A stretch of DNA of 19,788 nt from contig DASQNO010000070.1 in the NCBI GenBank assembly GCA_035644935.1, forward strand, positions 1-19,788, in the 5' to 3' direction. Both the position numbers and the translations under genes were made by a program. The notes beneath the pieces are model-generated. The model saw only the letters and a list, made by a program, of their open reading frames with translations. It was not told the origin of the DNA and did not search any database. Shown here one piece after another: positions 1 to 5,935 of this stretch (the stretch's first letter is position 1; each line of letters opens with the position of its first letter). Source of the stretch: CADCVW01 sp035644935 (GTDB lineage: Bacteria > Pseudomonadota > Alphaproteobacteria > Sphingomonadales > Sphingomonadaceae).

Positions 1-402
1 AAAGAGCGCATGACGCTGCGCGTTCCGACCAACAAGGCGGAGTCGGTCGGCATGCGCAAGCTGTCGTCGGACAAGACGATGCGCGACGCGCTCGGCACGC
101 TGGAAGGCAAGCCGCGGGTCAAGCGCACGATGTGGTCCCGCCGTGCGCAGGAATACGAGGCCAAGATCAATTCGGGCGACCTGGTGTCGATCGCCGAGGT
201 TACCCGCGACCTGTTCCGCGCCGACGACCAGCCCGAGCAGAGCTATTCGGAACGGCAGATCTTCGAGGCGGCGTCCTCCAGACTTGCGCGCGAGCTGGCG
301 GCGATGGAGCAGATCGACGAGCCCGCCGCCTTGGTGAAGCTGCACGAGATCCTGAACGCCGCGGCGGCGATCTACAACAAGGACAAAGTCGTCACCAAGT
401 GA
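1..402 (+). CDS. carD: CarD/CdnL-family RNA polymerase-binding transcription regulator, 3' part
   Basis: The reading frame is open from the first base, so the gene begins outside the window; 133 residues are visible. They match the end of the RNAP-interacting domain and the helical DNA-binding domain of CarD/CdnL proteins. The stretch around KERMTLRVPTNKAESVGMRK is the family's domain junction. MWSRRAQEYEAKINSGD follows, with its Trp at bases 133-135 in the place of the conserved Trp that family structures insert at the upstream edge of the -10 bubble. The next segment, around EVTRDLF, is also typical. CarD binds the RNAP beta subunit and stabilises open complexes, especially at rRNA promoters (family knowledge). 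The missing N-terminus should hold the beta-binding Tudor-like domain. The ATG at base 10 is internal, not the start. A strong intrinsic terminator follows, so transcription probably stops before the head GIN genes. Confidence 0.93.
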   Translation, partial: KERMTLRVPTNKAESVGMRKLSSDKTMRDALGTLEGKPRVKRTMWSRRAQEYEAKINSGDLVSIAEVTRDLFRADDQPEQSYSERQIFEAASSRLARELAAMEQIDEPAALVKLHEILNAAAAIYNKDKVVTK

Positions 403-429
403 CGGCGGCATTCTGAAGTCTCAGAAGAA

Positions 430-458
430 GGGCGGTCCCGCGGGGCCGCCCTTTTTTT
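430..458 (+). terminator. Intrinsic terminator after carD
   Basis: A GC-only stem GGGCGG (430-435) pairs with CCGCCC (446-451). The 10-base interval between them can pair further. Seven T residues follow at 452-458. It lies 28 bases after the carD stop and reads in the carD direction. Confidence 0.9.
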
Positions 459-462
459 GTGC

Positions 463-504
463 TTGGCGCGTGCCTGCATGTGGTGTATTGTTTTGGCAAT
501 ACAC
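463..504 (+). promoter_or_regulatory. Putative promoter with overlapping 8-bp inverted repeat (operator-like)
   Basis: TTGGCG (463-468), a 17-base spacer and TATTGT (486-491) make a plausible sigma-70 promoter. A perfect inverted repeat GTGTATTG-N6-CAATACAC (483-504) covers the -10 element and the likely start site, where a repressor would act. It ends 12 bases before the ATG at 517. The half-sites look like those of GntR-type regulators, but no such regulator lies in the window. The repeat is seen directly; the promoter and operator roles are inferred. Confidence 0.55.
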
Positions 505-516
505 AGGGAGGATGCA

Positions 517-1293
517 ATGCGCGGATTGGTGATCGGGGTCACGGCCTTGCTGGCGGCGTGCGGCGGGGCGCAGGCGGAGCGGGTGCAACTGAGCGGCAAG
601 AGCGAGCAGCGGCCGGTCCCCGTGGCGGCTTTCGACAGCGTCGAGCTGAAGGGTCCCGACCGCGTCGTCGTGCGCGTCGGCGGCGCGCAGAGCGTGACGA
701 TGGCGGGGGACAGCGCCGTGCTCGCCGAAATGGACGTTGCGGTCGAGCGCGGGCGGCTGATCGTCAAGCGCCGCGGCCGCCTGTCTAACATCCGGGGCGA
801 CAACGAGCGCGCCACAGTCACGGTGACCGTGCCGCAACTGGCCTCGGCCTCCGTCGGCGGGTCGGGCGACATGACGGTGGACCGCGTCGCGGGCGGCAGC
901 TTCGAAGCGGCGGTCGGCGGGTCGGGCAAGCTGCGCATCGGGCAGGCGCAGGCCGCCAGGATCGAGGCGGCGGTCGGCGGCTCTGGCGTGCTGAGCTTCG
1001 CCCAGGTGCAGGCGGACAGCGTCGAAATGGCGGTCGGCGGTTCGGGCGCGATCGAAGCGGCGGGCCGCACGCGCAGCGTCGAGGCGGCGATCGGCGGGTC
1101 GGGCAATATCCGCGCGGCAGGGCTGGAGTCGGAAAACGCGGACATCGCGGTTGCCGGTTCCGGCACCGCCGACGTCCATGCGCGCGGGCAGGCCAAGGTC
1201 GCGATCGCAGGGTCGGGCGACGCCGTGGTGCACGGCGGCGCGCAGTGCAAGACGAGCAAGATGGGGTCGGGATCGGTACGCTGCGGAAGCTAA
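517..1293 (+). CDS. Head GIN domain (DUF2807) exported protein, probable lipoprotein
   Basis: The product has 258 residues. The ATG at 517 is chosen over the upstream in-frame codon at 457 because AGGGAGGA lies just before it and because it yields an export signal. The signal runs over residues 2-14. It ends in LLAAC (Cys15), a plausible lipobox; AQA at 18-20 is an alternative signal peptidase I site. The body fits the head GIN/DUF2807 fold, a beta-solenoid usually found on the periplasmic or outer surface and of unknown biochemical role. It starts with FDSVELKGPDRVVVRVG and then has repeated VGGSG blocks about 20 residues apart. C-terminal Cys residues (QCKTS and VRCGS) could form a disulfide. 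A paralogue follows 36 bases downstream and the two are probably co-transcribed. The family assignment is firm; the function is unknown. Confidence 0.85.
   Translation: MRGLVIGVTALLAACGGAQAERVQLSGKSEQRPVPVAAFDSVELKGPDRVVVRVGGAQSVTMAGDSAVLAEMDVAVERGRLIVKRRGRLSNIRGDNERATVTVTVPQLASASVGGSGDMTVDRVAGGSFEAAVGGSGKLRIGQAQAARIEAAVGGSGVLSFAQVQADSVEMAVGGSGAIEAAGRTRSVEAAIGGSGNIRAAGLESENADIAVAGSGTADVHARGQAKVAIAGSGDAVVHGGAQCKTSKMGSGSVRCGS
853..1218 (+). repeat. Tandem GGSG/AGSG coding repeats, 60-base period
   Basis: The block coding (V/I)GGSG or a variant begins at 853, 913, 973, 1033, 1090, 1150 and 1204. The spacings are 60, 60, 60, 57, 60 and 54 bases, giving a solenoid coil of about 20 residues. The first four copies are most alike, and the last two read AGSG. 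The repeats are in-frame protein structure inside the first head GIN gene, not a CRISPR or intergenic array. Confidence 0.85.
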
Positions 1294-1329
1294 CGCGGCG
1301 GTAACCACCGGGCGCGCAAGGTGGCGGGC

Positions 1330-2028
1330 ATGAAAACCGCCGCCTTCGCGCTCTTCCTGCTCGCCCCCCTCATGGCCGCGCCCGCGCACGCGGCCGAGCG
1401 CGGCTATTCGGTCACCGATTTCGACCGCATCCGCGTCGACGGCCCGTACCGGGTGACGCTGACCACCGGCCGCTCGCCGGGCGCGCGCGCCGTGGGGGCG
1501 CAGGCGGCGATCGAGGGCGTAGCGGTGGAGGTCCAGGGCCGCACGCTGATCGTCAGGCGCAATACGCAGACCTGGGGCGGCTACCCCGGCGCGTCGGCAG
1601 GTCCCGTGGAGGTCCGCGTCACCGGCTACACGCTGCGCGCCGCGGCGCTCAACGGCGCCGGGTCGCTCGCCATAGACAAGGTGAAGGGAGCCAGCCTCGA
1701 CCTCGTGGTTGCGGGGTCCGGCCTGCTCACCGTCGGCGCGATCGAGGCCGACCGGTTGACGGTGGGCGTCACGGGCAACGGCCGCGCGCGGATCGCGGGC
1801 AAGGCGGCGATCGCGCAACTGGGCGTGCGCGGCACGGGGTCGATCGAGGCAACGGCGCTGGTCGCCAAGGACGCCAAGATCGCGGCCGACGGCCCGGGCG
1901 AGATCAGCGTCACCGCCACGGTTACGGCGGGTGTAGTGTCGGCCGGGGCGGGGCAGATCGTTGTGCTGGGTAACCCGGCGTGCACGGTCAAGGCGACGGG
2001 GTCGGGCACGGTGACCTGCGGGAAGTAG
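1330..2028 (+). CDS. Second head GIN domain (DUF2807) exported protein
   Basis: The product has 232 residues. The ATG at 1330 is preferred over the GTG at 1321 because AAGGTGG (1318-1324) serves it as ribosome-binding site and because the protein then opens with a clean signal peptide. That signal is MKTAAFALFLLAPLMAAPAHA, cut after AHA; it has no lipobox, so the protein is probably soluble or periplasmic. The mature part begins with YSVTDFDRIRVDGPYRVTLTTG, the same opening strand pattern as the neighbour. It continues with NGAGSLAIDKVKGASLDLVV and similar GxG turns, more diverged than the VGGSG blocks upstream. The C-terminus carries a Cys pair (PACTVK and VTCGK) like the neighbour's. The two genes look like an old tandem duplication under one promoter. 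Function is unknown. Only a palindromic repeat separates it from the convergent DUF1489 gene. Confidence 0.82.
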   Translation: MKTAAFALFLLAPLMAAPAHAAERGYSVTDFDRIRVDGPYRVTLTTGRSPGARAVGAQAAIEGVAVEVQGRTLIVRRNTQTWGGYPGASAGPVEVRVTGYTLRAAALNGAGSLAIDKVKGASLDLVVAGSGLLTVGAIEADRLTVGVTGNGRARIAGKAAIAQLGVRGTGSIEATALVAKDAKIAADGPGEISVTATVTAGVVSAGAGQIVVLGNPACTVKATGSGTVTCGK

Positions 2029-2038
2029 CCGCGCGCGT

Positions 2039-2175
2039 TATCCGGCGAAGGCCGGGATCTCAGTGGAAGTTCGCGCGCAACGATCGTGGCCACCTCACTG
2101 AGATACCTCCGCTGCCTTCCAACGGCTCCGCCGTTGGAGCCTTGGCAGCTCCGCCAGCATGCGCTGGGATGACGG
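2039..2175. repeat. Palindromic intergenic element, family A (diverged copy)
   Basis: The left end is CCGGCGAAGGCCGGGAT and the right end is CTGGGATGACG, the same outer motifs as the other family A copies. Internal pairs are ATCTCAGTG (2057-2065) with CACTGAGAT (2096-2104), GCTGCC (2111-2116) with GGCAGC (2144-2149), CCAACGG (2119-2125) with CCGTTGG (2131-2137), and CCAGC-ATGC-GCTGG. It fills the gap between two convergent stop codons and ends next to the DUF1489 stop. Confidence 0.75.
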
Positions 2176-2583
2176 TTACAGCAGCGCCAGCGACACGAGC
2201 TTACCCAGCAAGGCGGGCGGCAGCAGCGCCAGGCCGTCCTCTTCGCCATCAAAGTCCTTGGGCGCATCGTCCTCGACGAGGTAGCGCCAGCCCTGGTGCG
2301 CGCGCTTGGGGACGGCGCGCACGGGGACCAGCCGCGCGTCCAGCCGGATCGTGGTGCGCCGCGCGGCGGCGTCGACGTCGAAGCCCAGGATCGTCTGGCG
2401 CGCGGTGATGCGGTGCTTGATGATCCAGAACATCGAACCGCCGACCAGCTCGTCCGCGCGCTTGGGGCAGAAGCGGGTGGTGATCTGCGCAACGCCGTCC
2501 ACCGACCGCCCGTCGTTGCGCCGCTGCAGCGTGCCGAGCGACGCGCAGCCGACGGCGACCTTGGACATGTGGAGCAGGGGCAT
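2176..2583 (-). CDS. DUF1489 family protein
   Basis: The product has 135 residues, about the usual length for DUF1489, a small family found almost only in alphaproteobacteria and of unknown function. Recognisable parts are the opening MPLLHMSKVAVGCASL, a central TTRFCPKRADELVGGSMFWI (about residues 35-54) and KHRITARQTILG after it. A C-terminal acidic patch reads EDDAPKDFDGEED. The start at 2583 is chosen because homologues recalled from other alphaproteobacteria open in the same way. No good Shine-Dalgarno sequence precedes it; the region is very C-rich in the mRNA sense. mgtE lies upstream on the same strand, but a 207-base gap holding a long palindrome separates them, so co-transcription is doubtful. 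Confidence 0.82.
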   Translation of the reverse strand: MPLLHMSKVAVGCASLGTLQRRNDGRSVDGVAQITTRFCPKRADELVGGSMFWIIKHRITARQTILGFDVDAAARRTTIRLDARLVPVRAVPKRAHQGWRYLVEDDAPKDFDGEEDGLALLPPALLGKLVSLALL

Positions 2584-2650
2584 GGGGGCGATGTGGCGCG
2601 GGGGCGTGGGGGATCAAGCCTCCGGTCTGTTTCCGCTCAATTCAGCTATA

Positions 2651-2771
2651 CGTCATCCCGGCGAAAGCCGGGACCCATGGACACCGCGGCTCGAAGAAAA
2701 AAAGCGGTGCTCTGCGTCTCTTCTTGTTGAAAATATCGCGTTCTTGGGTCCCGGCTTTCGCCGGGATGACG
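2651..2771. repeat. Palindromic intergenic element, family A (perfect 27-bp arms)
   Basis: The arm at 2651-2677 (core ATCCCGGCGAAAGCCGGGA) is the exact reverse complement of the arm at 2745-2771. The 67-base interior is comparatively AT-rich and holds a smaller pair, CACCGC (2682-2687) with GCGGTG (2704-2709). Each arm contains its own short palindrome CCGGCGAAAGCCGG. It lies between mgtE and DUF1489, both on the minus strand, and is the only copy here not at a convergent junction. Confidence 0.88.
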
Positions 2772-2789
2772 ACGGACTGGACCGGTCAG

Positions 2790-4181
2790 TCATGCGCCCA
2801 CCAATCCCGTCGCGACGGCGAGCCCCAGGAACGCCAGGAACCCCATCGAATCGGTCACCATCGTGACGAACACCGACGACGCCACTGCCGGGTCGCCGTC
2901 CATGCGCTCGATCGCCAGCGGCACCAGCACGCCGGCGAGGCCCGCGATCACGATGTTGGTCATCATCGCCGCCGCGATCACCGCGCCCAGCGTGCCGCTG
3001 GCGAACACCAGGCTGACGCCTATGCCGATCACCACCGCGATCGTGGCGCCGTTCATCAGCGCGATGCGGATTTCGCGAACGATGGTGCGCATCGTGTTGG
3101 ACTGCGTCAGCTGGTTGGTGGCGAGCGCGCGCACGGTCACCGCCAGCGTCTGCGTTCCCGCATTGCCGCCGACGCCCGCGACGATGGGCATCAGCACCGC
3201 CAGCGCCACCATTTCGGAAATCGCGCCCGAGAACAGCCCGATGATCGTCGACGCGACCAGCGCGGTGCCGAGATTGGCGACCAGCCAGCGCACGCGGGCG
3301 CGGTAGCTGTCCATGATCGGCTCGTTGATGTCGCCTTCGCCCGCGCCCGACAGCAAGAGCGCGTCCTCCGACGCTTCCTCCTGGATGATGTGCACGACGT
3401 CGTCGACGGTGATCATGCCAACGAGGCGCCCGTCGGCGTCGATCACGGCGGCGGAGATCAAAGCGTATTTCTGGAAGCGGAGCGCCACCTCCTCCTGGTC
3501 CATGTCGACCGGGATCAGCGTCTGTTCGCGCTGCATGACGTCTGCCACCGCGACGCCGCGGGGCGTGCGCATGATCCAGCTGAGCATGCAGGTGCCGACC
3601 GGCTTGTGCTGGGGATCGACGACGAAGACTTCCCAGAAGTCGGTGGTCAGGCTCGTGTCGCCGCGCAGGTAGTCGATGACCTGGCCTACCGTCCAATGTT
3701 CGGGCACCGCGACCAGGTCGCGCTGCATAAGGCGGCCGGCGGACTCCTCGGGGAAGGTCAGCGCCTGTTCGATCGCGGCGCGCTCGTCCGGCTCCATCTC
3801 GCGAAGCACGGCGGCCTGTTCGTCGGCCTCCAGATCCTCGATGATCGCCACCGCGTCGTCGGTGTCGAGGTCGCCCGCGATGTCGGCGAGCTGCCCCGCG
3901 TCGAGCTGATCAAGCAGCCCGTCGCGGACGTGATCGTTCATTTCCGCGAACACGTCGGCATCGAGCACGTCGGCGATGGCGGCGGCGAGCGGGGCGCGGT
4001 CGTGCGCGGGGATCAGTTCGAACAGGTCGGCGATGTCGGCCGGGTGCAGCGGGATGACGAGCGCGCGCGCGCCTTCCGCGTCGCCGGCCTCCACCAGTTC
4101 CTGCACCTCGCGCACGAACGCTGGCTTCAGCCGGTCGTCCTCGTCGAGCTGGGCGGGGACGACGATGTCCGCTTCTGCCAT
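2790..4181 (-). CDS. mgtE: Magnesium transporter MgtE
   Basis: The product has 463 residues, normal for MgtE, a dimeric inner-membrane Mg2+ channel gated by cytosolic Mg2+. The order is typical. An acidic N domain of helical repeats (about 20-140) includes LHPADIADLFELIP and LDTDDAVAIIEDL. A CBS pair (about 145-270) contains the segment LVAVPEHWTVGQVIDYLRG and ends near GRLVGMITVDDVVHIIQEE. A plug helix and five membrane helices follow from about residue 295. The family signature MPIVAGVGGNAGTQTLAV starts at residue 331, and DPAVASSVFVTMVTDSMGF near the C-terminus matches the ion-pathway helix. The ATG at 4181 is chosen over 4268 because GAGAGGAGGA lies just before it. The 99-base gap to the divergent isomerase gene is too short to hold a typical Mg2+ riboswitch. 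Confidence 0.95.
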   Translation of the reverse strand: MAEADIVVPAQLDEDDRLKPAFVREVQELVEAGDAEGARALVIPLHPADIADLFELIPAHDRAPLAAAIADVLDADVFAEMNDHVRDGLLDQLDAGQLADIAGDLDTDDAVAIIEDLEADEQAAVLREMEPDERAAIEQALTFPEESAGRLMQRDLVAVPEHWTVGQVIDYLRGDTSLTTDFWEVFVVDPQHKPVGTCMLSWIMRTPRGVAVADVMQREQTLIPVDMDQEEVALRFQKYALISAAVIDADGRLVGMITVDDVVHIIQEEASEDALLLSGAGEGDINEPIMDSYRARVRWLVANLGTALVASTIIGLFSGAISEMVALAVLMPIVAGVGGNAGTQTLAVTVRALATNQLTQSNTMRTIVREIRIALMNGATIAVVIGIGVSLVFASGTLGAVIAAAMMTNIVIAGLAGVLVPLAIERMDGDPAVASSVFVTMVTDSMGFLAFLGLAVATGLVGA

Positions 4182-4220
4182 GTCTCGTCCTCCTCTCGCG
4201 AACGTGGCCGCTGTCACAAT

Positions 4221-4240
4221 GGGGTGGCGGCGTCCACCCC
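4221..4240. repeat. Small inverted repeat between mgtE and the isomerase gene
   Basis: GGGGTGG (4221-4227) and CCACCCC (4234-4240) pair perfectly around CGGCGT. It sits mid-way in the divergent intergenic region, so it could be an operator shared by both genes or a hairpin in the mgtE leader. No promoter is clear enough to decide. Confidence 0.4.
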
Positions 4241-4280
4241 GGCGGCCTATCTGGGCCGCACACTTCACAGGAGCTTAGAC

Positions 4281-4733
4281 TTGGCCGACCAGAACCTTAC
4301 CCTGACGCTGGACAGCGGCGGCGACGTCGTGATCCGCTTGCGGAGCGACCTCGCGCCCGGCCACGTCGAGCGCATCACGCAACTCGCCAACGAAGGTTTC
4401 TACGACGGCGTCGTGTTCCACCGCGTCATCGCAGGGTTCATGGCGCAGGGCGGCGATCCCACGGGCACCGGCATGGGCGGCTCCAAGCAGCCCGACCTCA
4501 AGGCCGAGTTCTCCAAGGAACCGCACAAGCGGGGCGCCTGCTCGATGGCGCGTTCGTCCAGCCCCAACAGCGCCAACAGCCAGTTCTTCATCTGCCTGGC
4601 CGATTCCAACTTCCTCGACGGGCAGTACACCGTCTGGGGCGAAGTGACGGAAGGCATGGAGTTCGTCGACAAGCTGCCCAAGGGCGAACCGCCGGCGACG
4701 CCGGGGAAGATCGTCAAGGCGAGCGTGGCTTAA
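4281..4733 (+). CDS. Cyclophilin-type peptidyl-prolyl cis-trans isomerase
   Basis: The product has 150 residues and no signal peptide, so it is probably a cytoplasmic PpiB-like enzyme that speeds prolyl-bond isomerisation during folding. Active-site features are in place: FHRVI at 46-50 with the catalytic Arg48, FMAQGGD at 53-59, ACSMARS, and SQFFICL near residue 102. At the position of the cyclosporin-contact Trp of human CypA (segment NFLDGQ) there is Phe, as in many bacterial enzymes. The start is a TTG at 4281: AGGAG (4268-4272) sits 8 bases before it, and no in-frame ATG lies near that point. The long open frame upstream is antisense to mgtE. It is transcribed away from mgtE, and a three-hairpin palindrome follows 5 bases after its stop. 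Confidence 0.93.
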   Translation: MADQNLTLTLDSGGDVVIRLRSDLAPGHVERITQLANEGFYDGVVFHRVIAGFMAQGGDPTGTGMGGSKQPDLKAEFSKEPHKRGACSMARSSSPNSANSQFFICLADSNFLDGQYTVWGEVTEGMEFVDKLPKGEPPATPGKIVKASVA

Positions 4734-4738
4734 GGACT

Positions 4739-4831
4739 CCCCTCCACGCTTTCGTGGAGGGGCCGGGGGTGGCTCTTCGTTCTTTCAGAAGCAAGAGCCA
4801 CCCCCAGCCCCTCCAGCAACTGCTGGAGGGG
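4739..4831. repeat. Three-hairpin palindromic element, family C
   Basis: Hairpin 1 is a 10-bp stem (4739-4748 with 4753-4762, loop CTTT). Hairpin 2 is a 13-bp stem GGGGGTGGCTCTT (4765-4777) with 4793-4805 around a 15-base loop. Hairpin 3 is a 10-bp stem (4808-4817 with 4822-4831, loop AACT). Stems 1 and 3 share CCCCTCCA/TGGAGGGG. It fills the gap between the convergent isomerase and LysR stop codons and probably terminates transcription both ways. Confidence 0.88.
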
Positions 4832-4836
4832 AGCGT

Positions 4837-5730
4837 CTAGGGCGTCTCCGCAGCCCCCTCCGCCTCGCCCATGGCGGCGAACAGCCAGTCGTGGAACAGC
4901 CGCACGGGCTTCTTCGCCATGGCGGCGCGGCGGGCGACGAACCAGTAATTGTACGGGCTGGGCGCGGCGACGTCGAACAGGCGGCACAGCCGGTCGTCGG
5001 CCGCCGTCGCCAGATGGCTGTCGAGCATGAACGCGACGCCCAGGCCCCCGGCGGCGGCGTCCAGCACGAGCTGGCCCGAATCGAAGAAGTCGATCGCCGC
5101 GGGCTTGAGCCCCGGCAGTCCCACCGCCTCGCGCCAGATTTCGAACGCGGTGGGCATTGACCGGTGCAGCAGCAGCGTCTCGCCCGCCAGATCGCGCGGG
5201 GTGCGCAGCGCGTCGGCGCGCGCGCAGCTGCCGATCGCGATCACGCGGTTGCTGTCGATGCGGCGCGCGTACAGCGCGGGCTCCTCGCCCTTGGCCAGCA
5301 TGATCGCGGCGTCCAATCCGTCGCCCAGCCGCGCAAGCGGCAGCGGCGCGGTGTCGATGTCGATGTGGAGGTCGGGATGCGCGCGGCGGAGGTCCACCAG
5401 CCGTGGCATCAGCCGGCGCGAGGCGAACAACGACTGCGCGCCGAGCTTCAGCCGCAGGATCTCGCCCGCGTCCGGCTGTTCCAGCGCGGAGGCCAGCGCG
5501 TCCATCGCGGGAGCGAGCCGGCTCATCAGCCGCTCGCCTTCGGCGGTGATGACCAGCAGCTGGTGCCGCCGTTCGAACAAAGGCTGGCCGACGAAGCGTT
5601 CCAGCGCCGCAAGACGCCGGCTGAGCGCGGGCGCGGACAGCGACAGGGCGGCCGCGGCCGACTTGATCGACCCGGTCCGAGCGATCTCGGTAAAGGCTTC
5701 GATCGCAATCAGCGGGGGCAGTCGGCGCAT
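4837..5730 (-). CDS. LysR-family transcriptional regulator
   Basis: The product has 297 residues, the standard LysR length. The N-terminal winged helix-turn-helix spans about 1-65: LPPLIAIEAFTEIARTGSI, then SAAAALSLSAPALSRRLAAL as the HTH, then FVGQPLFERR and ITAEGERL. It resembles the GcvA/AmpR branch. The effector-binding domain runs from about 90 to the end. The ATG at 5730 is chosen over 5835: it gives the usual short N-terminus, GTGGAG lies 8 bases upstream, and the extension is basic with no recognisable domain. The target and inducer are unknown. Its 5' region has a LysR-box-like palindrome, consistent with autoregulation. Its stop is only 5 bases from the family C palindrome. Confidence 0.9.
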   Translation of the reverse strand: MRRLPPLIAIEAFTEIARTGSIKSAAAALSLSAPALSRRLAALERFVGQPLFERRHQLLVITAEGERLMSRLAPAMDALASALEQPDAGEILRLKLGAQSLFASRRLMPRLVDLRRAHPDLHIDIDTAPLPLARLGDGLDAAIMLAKGEEPALYARRIDSNRVIAIGSCARADALRTPRDLAGETLLLHRSMPTAFEIWREAVGLPGLKPAAIDFFDSGQLVLDAAAGGLGVAFMLDSHLATAADDRLCRLFDVAAPSPYNYWFVARRAAMAKKPVRLFHDWLFAAMGEAEGAAETP

Positions 5731-5750
5731 GCGGCACGCTCCACGGGCGG

Positions 5751-5794
5751 TTGCATTCGATGCAATTGTAACAGCTTTGTTCGCACTTGCACAA
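5751..5794 (-). promoter_or_regulatory. Putative LysR-gene promoter with T-N11-A palindrome
   Basis: Reading minus, TTGTGC (5794-5789) and TACAAT (5770-5765, five of six bases of TATAAT) are 18 bases apart. Directly downstream is the palindrome TTGCAT-TCG-ATGCAA (5751-5765), which contains a T-N11-A arrangement typical of LysR binding sites. It overlaps the expected start site, as in negative autoregulation. The motifs are visible; the function is inferred. Confidence 0.5.
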
Positions 5795-5854
5795 TAAATG
5801 CTGCGCCGCGACAAAGGACGGGCCTTTTCAGGCATCCTCTCCTAAAACTTATAC

Positions 5855-5885
5855 GGCCCGGTCAGCGATGACCGGGCCTTTTTTT
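5855..5885 (+). terminator. Orphan intrinsic terminator on the plus strand
   Basis: The 10-bp perfect stem GGCCCGGTCA (5855-5864) pairs with TGACCGGGCC (5869-5878) around GCGA, followed by seven T (5879-5885). It reads in the plus direction, yet no plus-strand gene lies between 4733 and this point. On the minus strand the stem is followed only by a weak GTATAAGTTTT, so it is a poorer terminator for the methyltransferase gene. It may end a short RNA starting near 5800 (see findings). Confidence 0.8.
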
Positions 5886-5935
5886 GTCGTTCCCTAGGAC
5901 CGCCAAACGAGGAGCTTCGTCATCGTCTCGGCTCC

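Noticed and set aside
853..1218. CRISPR-like regular spacing of repeats
   Set aside because: The repeats are in frame within an exported protein, imperfect at DNA level, and encode solenoid coils; no cas genes are present.
421..1818. Long minus-strand open frame of 465 codons
   Set aside because: It is antisense to both head GIN genes, rich in Arg/Ala/Asp with no recognisable domain, and its opposite strand has signal peptides, ribosome-binding sites and a family fold. Long shadow frames are expected at this GC content.
2724..4280. Open frame continuous with the isomerase, suggesting a 669-residue protein
   Set aside because: The part before 4281 is the antisense of mgtE, rich in His/Asp/Arg, with no domain. 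AGGAG and TTG at 4281 give a normal cyclophilin length.
4182..4280. Mg2+ riboswitch upstream of mgtE
   Set aside because: The leader is at most 99 bases and shows only one small hairpin; a typical M-box is longer and has several conserved elements I do not see.
5731..5835. N-terminal extension of the LysR protein from ATG 5835
   Set aside because: It would span the predicted promoter and palindrome, has no domain, and makes the protein longer than the family norm.
5798..5845. A 15-codon open frame just before the orphan terminator
   Set aside because: It has no Shine-Dalgarno sequence and no recognisable peptide; a non-coding RNA is the simpler reading, though a leaderless peptide cannot be excluded.
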